Assembly (NCBI RefSeq): GCF_003855395.1
Contig: NZ_CP034015.1
Span: 2,490,001-2,554,000 of the forward strand
DNA length: 64,000 nucleotides
From: Shewanella livingstonensis
GTDB lineage: Bacteria; Pseudomonadota; Gammaproteobacteria; Enterobacterales; Shewanellaceae
Direction of reading: 5' to 3'
How positions within the stretch are numbered: the stretch's first letter is position 1; each line of letters starts with the position of its first letter. The notes beneath the pieces were generated by a model. That model did no database searches and was not told the origin of the DNA. It saw only the letters and a list, made by a program, of their open reading frames with translations. Below are positions 57,345-64,000 of the stretch, one piece after another. The position numbers were made by a program, and so were the translations under genes.

Positions 57345-57705
57345 TTACTGCTTGAAAATGTCTAAATTCAACTCTGAACTTGAGGCCGTTGAAGAAAATA
57401 GCGTGAGCCCAGACATGGATGTCTGGCTAGCTTTGGAGGGGAAGGGACGCCCCATCTGAAGCGTTAGCATTTTCGAATAAGGCCGAAGCAGACTACAAAC
57501 GCGGTCTGAAGATGGATTACATTTCCGTCGCAATTTTTTCGCTCATCAGAAAATATTGCCGGAACGCTGAGGGTTTGCAAAGGGGTACAAGCGCTTTACC
57601 CCTTTGCTCTGGTGTGGGCGAAGCGCCACGACGTTAGTGGCCGCAGGCCATAAGCAAAACAAACACCTGGATCCCGGCTCAATAGCACTGCCGGGACGAC
57701 AAGAA
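57345..57705 (-). repeat. Right arm of island-flanking inverted repeat
   Basis: Inverted counterpart of 53380-53745. It includes the REP-like core at 57611-57655, and TCCCGGCTCAATAGCACTGC near 57673, which pairs within itself as a REP-type hairpin. No gene of its own was seen in 57237-57749. Confidence 0.7.
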
Positions 57706-57749
57706 GGGGGTTAATAACTTTACTATCATCTAAAAGCCTGATCGTGCTT

Positions 57750-58850
57750 TTACTGCTTGGTATAACTAATCCGGTACACGGCATTGGCAAAGTCATCTGA
57801 TACCAAGATCGAGCCATCTGTCAGGGTCATCACATCTACAGGGCGGCCCCAGCTTTGTTCACCTTCAAGCCAACCCGTAGCAAACGGCTTATAGTCAATC
57901 ACCTTATTCCCCTCAAGTGCCACCTGCATAATGCGATAACCCACTTTGTTAGTGCGATTCCACGACCCGTGCTGCGCGATTAAGATGGTGTTTTTATATT
58001 CAGCAGGAAATTGCTTGCCCTGGTAAAATTCCATGCCTAACGCAGCGACATGAGCGCCTAGGGTTAATGCTGGCGGTGTATTCAGTTTGGCAATCTCTGG
58101 ATTGGTAAATTCGGGATCTGCGATATTGTTATTGTGAATATAAGGAAAACCAAAGTGTTGGCCGGTTTGGCTGACACGATTTAGCTCATCATCGGGTAGG
58201 TCATCGCCCATCATATCGCGGCCATTATCGGTAAACCATAATTCTCCGGTTTGTGGGTGGAAATCAAAGCCGACACTGTTACGGACACCTTGGGCTATTG
58301 TGATGGTTTGTTTAGTTTCAAGATCCAATTGTAAAATAGAAGCAAATGGCAATTCGCTTTTACACACATTACACGGTGCGCCGACGGGGATATACAGCTT
58401 TCCGTCTGGACCAAAGGTGATAAATTTCCAGCCGTGATGGGACTTGTTAGGTAACTTGTCGTACACCAATTCTGGTTTAGGAATCGAGGGTAATGATTGC
58501 TCAATATCAGGATAACGCCAGATTTTATCGACTTCGGCGACATACAAACTGCCATTAAGGTAAGCAAGGCCGGATGGCATAAATAAATCCGTTGCAATAA
58601 CGATTTTCTTATCGACTTTAAAATTATTATCACTGTCTATAAGCGCATAAACATTGCCTGCTTTGCGACTGCCTACAAAAACAGTTCCGTTTTCACCAAG
58701 CGCCATCTGGCGCGCATTTTCAACATTCTCGGCATACACATCAATGGTAAACCCTGCTGGTAATTGGATGTTATTTAACGGCAGTGCATAGGCTGAATAA
58801 GAGACGCCCAAAAGTGCGAGGGTAGATAGCAAACTGATTGGTTTAATCAT
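57750..58850 (-). CDS. PQQ-dependent sugar dehydrogenase (sorbosone dehydrogenase-like)
   Basis: 366 residues. Signal peptide (ending AYA) then a six-bladed propeller typical of the soluble PQQ glucose/sorbosone dehydrogenase group: IQLPAGFTIDVYAENVENAR, NKSHHGWKFITFGPDGKLYIPVG, GVRNSVGFDFHP, GELWFTDNGRD, HGSWNRTNKVGYR. Conserved His/Arg positions are present. Periplasmic; needs PQQ supplied from elsewhere. Last gene of a minus-strand group. Confidence 0.88.
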   Translation of the reverse strand: MIKPISLLSTLALLGVSYSAYALPLNNIQLPAGFTIDVYAENVENARQMALGENGTVFVGSRKAGNVYALIDSDNNFKVDKKIVIATDLFMPSGLAYLNGSLYVAEVDKIWRYPDIEQSLPSIPKPELVYDKLPNKSHHGWKFITFGPDGKLYIPVGAPCNVCKSELPFASILQLDLETKQTITIAQGVRNSVGFDFHPQTGELWFTDNGRDMMGDDLPDDELNRVSQTGQHFGFPYIHNNNIADPEFTNPEIAKLNTPPALTLGAHVAALGMEFYQGKQFPAEYKNTILIAQHGSWNRTNKVGYRIMQVALEGNKVIDYKPFATGWLEGEQSWGRPVDVMTLTDGSILVSDDFANAVYRISYTKQ

Positions 58851-58921
58851 ATTGGGCCTCTTAAAGTAGATTGTTTATCGGTATGAGTTATTTGAGTCGT
58901 TGCCGAGAGTTGGGGTAATGA

Positions 58922-59707
58922 TCACCAGTCTTTAATGATCTGTTTCACCATATTGGCGGTATTTTCAGGTTGTTCTAATGGGAACATGTGGCCGCCGTTG
59001 GGTAACGTCATTAACTCTATGTCATTTAGTTTGGCAAACCGCACAAAATGCTTAATCGGAAATATATTCGTTTTTTCGCCATATATCAGCTTGGCAGGCA
59101 CTTTTAGTTTGTTTTTATATTGAGCTAAGTTAGTGGGTAAATGCCTAAAAATATCCGCTTCAACGGCTGGCGAGAAGGTCAGTTCTAAATGTTTGTTACG
59201 CATAGTCGCGCCAGAATGCACATAGTCTTGTAAGCAACGGGGATCGAAGTTTTTAAATAAAGTCTTCTGTGAAAAATACTCAACTAAATTTGTGTTTTCT
59301 GGCCACTGATTTTGACGGGTTTTCGCTTTACCTGCTGGTGATAGTTTATCAATATAGGGCGTGCGCTTAATAAAACTCAGCAGATGTGAGAATGCGCCCG
59401 TTACAACGGGTGGGTCTAACATCACCAAGCCGCGAAATAATTCAGGGTGTTGGCAAGCTGCAATAAATGAAATAACGCCGCCAAAAGAATGACCGACACA
59501 AATCACTTTCTCATCTTGCTTTTTAATAAATTCAATAAGTTCTGTGACAAGGTGTTGCCAGTTACTGTGTATCGGATACATCACATTATGGCCAAATTGG
59601 TCGTGGGCTACGGTGCGATAATGGCTATCAAATTCAGCTAAAAATGTGATGTAGCTTCCGGCAGGAAAGCCATTAGCATGAACCAAGTTAATCAATGGGT
59701 TTGTCAT
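58922..59707 (-). CDS. Alpha/beta hydrolase
   Basis: About 261 residues starting MTNPLINLVHANGFPAGSY; this start was chosen because AGAGACTCT precedes the ATG and hydrolases of this type begin so. The oxyanion region is HANGFPAGS, the nucleophile elbow VGHSFGGVIS with Ser near residue 85, and the His near GGHMFPLEQPE. Probably an esterase or thioesterase. Follows the crotonase genes by about 100 bases. Confidence 0.85.
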   Translation of the reverse strand: MTNPLINLVHANGFPAGSYITFLAEFDSHYRTVAHDQFGHNVMYPIHSNWQHLVTELIEFIKKQDEKVICVGHSFGGVISFIAACQHPELFRGLVMLDPPVVTGAFSHLLSFIKRTPYIDKLSPAGKAKTRQNQWPENTNLVEYFSQKTLFKNFDPRCLQDYVHSGATMRNKHLELTFSPAVEADIFRHLPTNLAQYKNKLKVPAKLIYGEKTNIFPIKHFVRFAKLNDIELMTLPNGGHMFPLEQPENTANMVKQIIKDW

Positions 59708-59809
59708 AGAGTCTCTAAAGGGTTTTAGCGCTATTTGTGAGTAATTTAATTGAAATAAATTCACTCAGTATTTAAATTAAACACAACTAGCACTGTTATT
59801 TCCGAATGC

Positions 59810-60664
59810 TTAGAATATTTTTGTAGGATCAATCTGAGTTAACTCAGCAAACTCGGGCGGACGATTTTGTGCTTTGGCTTTGAAAATTTCCATCATATCG
59901 TTTTGTGGCTGGAACATACCACTTTGCCATACCGACATATAATTTAAACTGTCTTGAACGCTGTGGTCGCGGGCATAGTTGATCATCTCTTTACAACCCG
60001 TAACGGCTAAAGGTGAGCGAGCGGCAATTTCTGCGGCTATGGCCAATACTGCGGTGATCATCGACTCTTGGGTGTCATACACTTGATTGACTAAACCGGC
60101 TTGTTTGGCTTCTTCTGCAGGCATTCTGCGGCCAGTATAAGCCAGCTCTTTGACTAATCCGATTGAAATTAACTTAGGTAAACGCTGCAGCGTACCCACA
60201 TCGGCAGTCATACCGAGCTTGGTTTCTTCAATACTAAAAAAAGCATCGCTAGTGCAATAACGACAATCGGCTGCGGTGACCATATCCACAGCGCCGCCAA
60301 TACAGCCGCCTTGTATCGCCATTAATACTGGCATCCGCGCAGTTTCTAATACGGTAAAACAGTCTTGCAGCTTTAGCACTAAGCGGCGTAATTGGTCGTG
60401 TTTACGACCCAATTCGATATTATCATCAGCGCCATTGGCGCTAAATACGGCTAAGTCCATACCTGCACAAAAGTGTTTACCGGTTGATGAGATCACAATC
60501 GCACGGGCGGCTGATTTATTATTTATATCGTGGATAACACTTGGGAATTCATGCCAGAAATCGACATTCATAGCATTCAATTCGTTAGGGCGGTTAAGGA
60601 CGATATGGGCTACTTTATTGCTAATATCGACGGTCAGCGTTTTATAATTTACCGGTGAAGTCAT
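59810..60664 (-). CDS. Crotonase, dienoyl-CoA isomerase-like
   Basis: 284 residues, enoyl-CoA hydratase/isomerase fold. FCAGMDLAVFS forms the oxyanion region, and IQGGCIGGAVDMVTAADCRYCTSDAFF with SIEETKLGMTADVGTLQRLPKL closely resembles delta3,5-delta2,4-dienoyl-CoA isomerase (ECH1), including the three acidic residues that define that activity. It would handle unsaturated fatty acids. Ten bases behind the next crotonase gene. Confidence 0.88.
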   Translation of the reverse strand: MTSPVNYKTLTVDISNKVAHIVLNRPNELNAMNVDFWHEFPSVIHDINNKSAARAIVISSTGKHFCAGMDLAVFSANGADDNIELGRKHDQLRRLVLKLQDCFTVLETARMPVLMAIQGGCIGGAVDMVTAADCRYCTSDAFFSIEETKLGMTADVGTLQRLPKLISIGLVKELAYTGRRMPAEEAKQAGLVNQVYDTQESMITAVLAIAAEIAARSPLAVTGCKEMINYARDHSVQDSLNYMSVWQSGMFQPQNDMMEIFKAKAQNRPPEFAELTQIDPTKIF

Positions 60665-60674
60665 GACGATATCC

Positions 60675-61367
60675 TTATAGATTCAATGTAATTTTCTTAT
60701 CTAACGTTATGGCGGCATCAAGTGATGCGAGTATTTCATGGCGCTCTTTTAATTTGGTACCGTGATGGGCTTTCATATTAAGCGTTTGCATCTGTTTAGC
60801 AATATTGTGCGCTGTGCTCATTAGCTGTTCTGAAGGCACGACTTGATCTAGTAACCCTGCTAGCACCGCTGATTCGGGGGCGAATAATTCGGCATTGATC
60901 ACTGCACGGCTTAGGTAGTTTCGCGGAATACGATTACGGGCAATTTCAATTCCAGCCTGATGCATTGTCATGCCAATAGCGACTTCGTTTAAGCCAATTT
61001 TAAACTCACCTGCACAGCCAATACGATAATCACAACTTAGTAATAAAAACGCGCCTTTGGCGATAGCATGGCCGGTACACACACCAATAATGGGTGTTGG
61101 GAACGCTAACATTCTGCGCGCTAACGTCGAACCTGCGGTAACAAGGGCGATTGCCGCCTCTGAGCTTTGCTTCATGGTTTTTAAGTCATAACCGCCTGAG
61201 AATATGCCTGCTTGGCCCGTTAGCATCACCACCGCGCCTTGCTGCTCGGCATCATCTAAAGCGGAATTGATTTGTGCTATCACCTCCGGCGATATCGCAT
61301 TTACCTTGCCATTATTTAAGCTGATAATGTGGACGTTATGTTCAATTGTTACGTTAATCAAGTGCAT
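60675..61367 (-). CDS. Crotonase/enoyl-CoA hydratase family protein
   Basis: 230 residues, shorter than typical hydratases. The oxyanion motifs FSGGYDLKTM and GHAIAKGAFLLLSCDYRIG are present, then FKIGLNEVAIGMTMHQAGIE. The usual catalytic Glu pair of true enoyl-CoA hydratases is not plain, so it may be an isomerase or thioesterase-like crotonase. Between the transporter and the ECH1-like gene in the same direction. Confidence 0.85.
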   Translation of the reverse strand: MHLINVTIEHNVHIISLNNGKVNAISPEVIAQINSALDDAEQQGAVVMLTGQAGIFSGGYDLKTMKQSSEAAIALVTAGSTLARRMLAFPTPIIGVCTGHAIAKGAFLLLSCDYRIGCAGEFKIGLNEVAIGMTMHQAGIEIARNRIPRNYLSRAVINAELFAPESAVLAGLLDQVVPSEQLMSTAHNIAKQMQTLNMKAHHGTKLKERHEILASLDAAITLDKKITLNL

Positions 61368-61404
61368 TTTTTATACCTAATAATTTGTTATTGTTTGATT
61401 TTAT

Positions 61405-62328
61405 CTAAAGGCTTGTCACTGTTTGGTTGTTATTATTAGCTTTTAATTGTCTTGCTTTCCAATATTTGCTGTTCAACATAGCAACTAAAAATCCCGCGGT
61501 AAATAACATGGTCAAGGTGTAGATCGCAGGTGTGAAAGACATTTTGTAATTTGCCAGTAGTGTTAACGCCATAAACATCGACAAGGTACTATTTTGCAGC
61601 CCAACTTCAATAGTAATTGAGGTGCGCTGCGCAAAGTTTAAACCAAACCATTTGCTTGAATAGTAGCCCAGTAGCATAGTTGAAATATTTAAAATAATAG
61701 AAACCGGGCCCGCTGCAATAAGCGCAGGGATAACAATGTCTTGCTGAATATAAGTTAAAAATATAATCAGTAGGGTGAGAAATAATATCCCAAATCTAGA
61801 CACATGCACTTGAGTGCTTTTGGCTAGATTTGGTGCAAACCGTCTGATCAACATCCCCACTGCAATAGGCACAATAGTGAGCTTCATTAGGCTTATCATG
61901 GTGGCAATAATCGGCAGTTGGAATTCATTGCCTTCGCCCATAAAGTGAACCAAGGAGAAATTAAGTACTACAGGGATGGTAAATACGGTAATTAAACTTG
62001 CCACAGCGGTCATGGTCACTGAAAGTGCCACATCAGCTTTGGCTAAATGAGAAAACATGTTCGAAGTGGTTCCACCAGGGCAGAGTACCAATAGCATGAC
62101 CCCGACAGCGTATTCAGGCTCTAACGGCATAATACTGGCTAAGCCAAAACCGATAATGGGTAACAGCAGTAATTGATTGGTTAAGCCTATGGCAACGGCT
62201 TTAGGATATTTTACCACGCGCTTAAAATCATCGACCACCAGCGATAACCCCATACCCATCATTATTAAGAAGATGCACACTGGGATGACTTGTGAATTTA
62301 CAAATGTGACCAGTTCAATATTATCCAT
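61405..62328 (-). CDS. Bile acid:sodium symporter (BASS) family transporter
   Basis: About 307 residues with nine to ten hydrophobic segments. VCIFLIMMGMGLSLVVDDF and VLCPGGTTSNMFSHLAKADVALSVTMTA are the conserved crossover-region patterns of BASS proteins, followed by VGLQNSTLSMFMAL. The start MDNIELVTFVN was chosen because GAGG lies six bases upstream. Likely takes up an organic acid (steroid or other carboxylate) with sodium. Its location suggests a substrate for the adjoining acyl-CoA enzymes. Confidence 0.9.
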   Translation of the reverse strand: MDNIELVTFVNSQVIPVCIFLIMMGMGLSLVVDDFKRVVKYPKAVAIGLTNQLLLLPIIGFGLASIMPLEPEYAVGVMLLVLCPGGTTSNMFSHLAKADVALSVTMTAVASLITVFTIPVVLNFSLVHFMGEGNEFQLPIIATMISLMKLTIVPIAVGMLIRRFAPNLAKSTQVHVSRFGILFLTLLIIFLTYIQQDIVIPALIAAGPVSIILNISTMLLGYYSSKWFGLNFAQRTSITIEVGLQNSTLSMFMALTLLANYKMSFTPAIYTLTMLFTAGFLVAMLNSKYWKARQLKANNNNQTVTSL

Positions 62329-62384
62329 AATAACCTCTAGCAGAGAAGACCTTTTATCGGTCAAGAACGTCCGTGTAATGTGTT

Positions 62385-63518
62385 TTAGTTCGTTTTCAAG
62401 CAGATGATTTGACCCACAGAAGCATCTGCAGTACCGGCCAACACTTTTTGATAAACAACATCAAGTTGGTCAATATCATTGGTGTGGACAATGGTGATGC
62501 TTGCCCGGCAAAATTCGATATAGTCGAGTAACGACAGACTCAGTTGCTTCATTATTTCGCCAGCCCCCCAATCTAGGCTGCGTTTTTTTAATTGAGTCGG
62601 GGCAAAAAAGAAGGTCGGGGTCGCGCCAGGTAAGTGATTAGCACTCACAGTGTCACTCATATCGATGTCGCCATGCTGAGTCGCGCCAATTCTGCAGGAG
62701 TATTTTAGTTGGTTAGCAAAATGATGATGGATGCTCGACAACGTGGTTTTCCCGCCAGCCATATCAACTAAAATCGAATTGATACTGGGATCGAGTGTGG
62801 ATATTTCTTGATAACTAACCACCTTGTCATAACAGCCCAAGGATTCGACAAACTCTCGGTTTGCGGCAGAGGTAATACCTATGGCAGGACGTTCACCACG
62901 TTGCTTTATGGTAAAGGCGAGGGCGATGCTGGTTTTACTTGAGGCGCTGGTAATCACATATTGCTGCGCGTCAAAATAGTCATTATCAAACATGAAATCA
63001 TCTACTAACCAAGATGTAGTGAATAAGCCCCGTAATAATATGTCGTAGTCTTCATTTTGTTGTTGGTAAAATGGGTTTTGGCTGACACGATCAAATTTAC
63101 TATAAACCGGCGCTAAACCTTCACGACATGAACTTACATCTGAAAATCCAGCTTTATTAATGTTCCCTGCAAGAATTTTCAGGTGGCTTGCCATTGGCAT
63201 AAAACCCCACACTCTTTCGCCGACTTTAATCTGTTGGTTATTTGACGATACAACATCGGCATAGCCCATCACGGGTAAGCGTCCCCATTGATGTTGATCA
63301 GTGTCAGACGGGAAGAATCGCCAGTACCCAAGTGAATCACCGGTGATGCCATAGCTGATATTATTAGCGGTTAGGGCAAACTTATCGATTCGAAGTAACA
63401 CTTCGTCTTCAGCTAATGGCTGCGTGATGTCGAGTCTAGTCACGCGTGTGTTGTGTAGTGCATTTTTGGTTACTTCAAATACACGTGCCTGGTTTGTTGA
63501 TGTCTGAGGTAGTGTCAT
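62385..63518 (-). CDS. DUF2855 family protein
   Basis: 377 residues, matching the DUF2855 pattern: LLRIDKFALTANNISYGITGDSLGYWRFFP near the start, MGYADVVSSNNQQIKVGERVWGFMPMASHL, and YVITSASSKTSIALAF. It looks like a divergent zinc-free MDR reductase with a Rossmann half but without the usual glycine motif. Function unknown; commonly placed among acyl-CoA enzymes. 56 bases upstream of the transporter gene. Confidence 0.9.
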   Translation of the reverse strand: MTLPQTSTNQARVFEVTKNALHNTRVTRLDITQPLAEDEVLLRIDKFALTANNISYGITGDSLGYWRFFPSDTDQHQWGRLPVMGYADVVSSNNQQIKVGERVWGFMPMASHLKILAGNINKAGFSDVSSCREGLAPVYSKFDRVSQNPFYQQQNEDYDILLRGLFTTSWLVDDFMFDNDYFDAQQYVITSASSKTSIALAFTIKQRGERPAIGITSAANREFVESLGCYDKVVSYQEISTLDPSINSILVDMAGGKTTLSSIHHHFANQLKYSCRIGATQHGDIDMSDTVSANHLPGATPTFFFAPTQLKKRSLDWGAGEIMKQLSLSLLDYIEFCRASITIVHTNDIDQLDVVYQKVLAGTADASVGQIICLKTN

Positions 63519-63607
63519 AAAATCCTTTTTAGCTGTTGTGTTAATTATTGTTCTAAGAGGGCTTTAGTGAATGTCTGGTTGTTGTGTTAGCGGTACTCGT
63601 TTTTAGG

Positions 63608-64000
63608 CTAATTGATGAATTCAGCTATCGCACGATTCACTTCATCGGGTCTTTCATGGTGCAGCCAATGGCTGGTATTGGGAAAACGGATAAGCGTGCA
63701 ATTGGCGACATAGCGATTAAGGTCATTAAGGTTGTCGTTAACAAATGCGAGATCTTGTTCGCCCCACAACACTAAGGTGGGAATATTAATACGGATATTA
63801 GGGATTTTTATTTCGGCGGTATTTTTTATTTGTGCGCTGTGGACAGGCTGTTTATTAGACAGATTTTCGCTTTCATCATCTGGCTCATGTGCCGCTAATT
63901 GCGGCATAGCGCGGTAATATTGCAACATGCCGTTTATGGCACCGTCTTGGCGCCACACTTGACGATACTGTGCGCGTACTTCATCTGTAAACACGCCTTC
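63608..64000 (-). CDS. Alpha/beta hydrolase, N-terminal part outside window
   Basis: At least 131 residues; the frame is open to the window end. It shows the C-terminal part of an alpha/beta hydrolase: NIPTLVLWGEQDLAFVNDNL supplies the acid Asp and FPNTSHWLHHERPDEVNRAI supplies the catalytic His. The nucleophile lies beyond the window. The style resembles epoxide hydrolase or haloalkane dehalogenase relatives. It is first in the minus-strand group seen here. Confidence 0.85.
   Translation of the reverse strand, partial: EGVFTDEVRAQYRQVWRQDGAINGMLQYYRAMPQLAAHEPDDESENLSNKQPVHSAQIKNTAEIKIPNIRINIPTLVLWGEQDLAFVNDNLNDLNRYVANCTLIRFPNTSHWLHHERPDEVNRAIAEFIN

Overview
This AT-rich window reads as chromosomal DNA of a marine gammaproteobacterium of the Alteromonadales, most likely Shewanella. 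The basis is the style of its proteins: a U32 rRNA-modification-type protease, a YbiT-type ABC-F protein, a large TonB receptor of the carbohydrate-uptake type, a GGDEF/EAL protein, and dense acyl-CoA catabolism genes. No rRNA, tRNA, CRISPR array or replication origin was recognised. Assignments come from reading motifs; no database search was run.

0-5.6 kb: small conserved genes (DUF302, YbjQ/UPF0145, a putative HEFWH metalloprotein), a first copy of a dispersed MITE-like repeat, an intact IS1595-type insertion sequence with a perfect 8-bp target duplication, and a secreted amidohydrolase. 5.8-10.1 kb: three co-directional minus-strand genes: an M15-like zinc peptidase-fold protein, a SAM methyltransferase, and a 964-residue PLD nuclease/SF2 helicase with a LexA-like Ser-Lys domain at its C terminus. 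This is a plausible but unproven defence or DNA-repair cassette. 10.5-14.6 kb: a split phosphorelay (Hpt protein, single-domain receiver, GAF/PAS histidine kinase). 14.8-28.2 kb: U32 protease, hydroxyisobutyrate-type dehydrogenase, TonB receptor with GntR-type operator sequences in its leader, ABC-F protein, MITE copy 2, and a c-di-GMP enzyme.

28.4-50.3 kb is the metabolic centre. A LysR regulator is divergent from a long plus-strand series. The first block (29.6-37.7 kb) holds a histidine phosphatase homologue, two SDRs, an Old Yellow Enzyme, two acyl-CoA dehydrogenases and an aminoglycoside-phosphotransferase-like kinase, and ends in a strong terminator. After MITE copy 3 a second block (38.3-45 kb) encodes MaoC hydratase, MFE2-type dehydrogenase, thiolase, acyl-CoA ligase, a patatin-like lipase and a zinc-free MDR reductase. 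It is followed by a molybdopterin enzyme, a MoxR ATPase, a CoxE-like VWA protein and a haloalkane dehalogenase. The two blocks start from nearly identical promoter/operator sequences, each with a T-N11-A LysR box and an apparent -35/-10 pair 17 bp apart. This points to one regulon. The kinase/dehydrogenase pair resembles the LvaA/ACAD10/ACAD11 chemistry that degrades 4-hydroxy acids by phosphorylation and elimination, so the pathway may take in hydroxylated or branched lipids.

50.4-53.2 kb: a FAD-dependent oxidoreductase and an SGNH hydrolase. 53.2-57.7 kb: a small accessory island bounded by imperfect inverted repeats of about 350 bp, holding a secreted small protein, an orphan toxin-tail-like fragment with a membrane protein behind it, an Rhs core remnant and an IS10-type insertion sequence. 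57.7-64 kb: a minus-strand group with a PQQ-type sugar dehydrogenase, two alpha/beta hydrolases, two crotonases (one dienoyl-CoA-isomerase-like), a BASS transporter and a DUF2855 protein. It is a likely second acyl-CoA/lipid catabolic group and runs off the window end.
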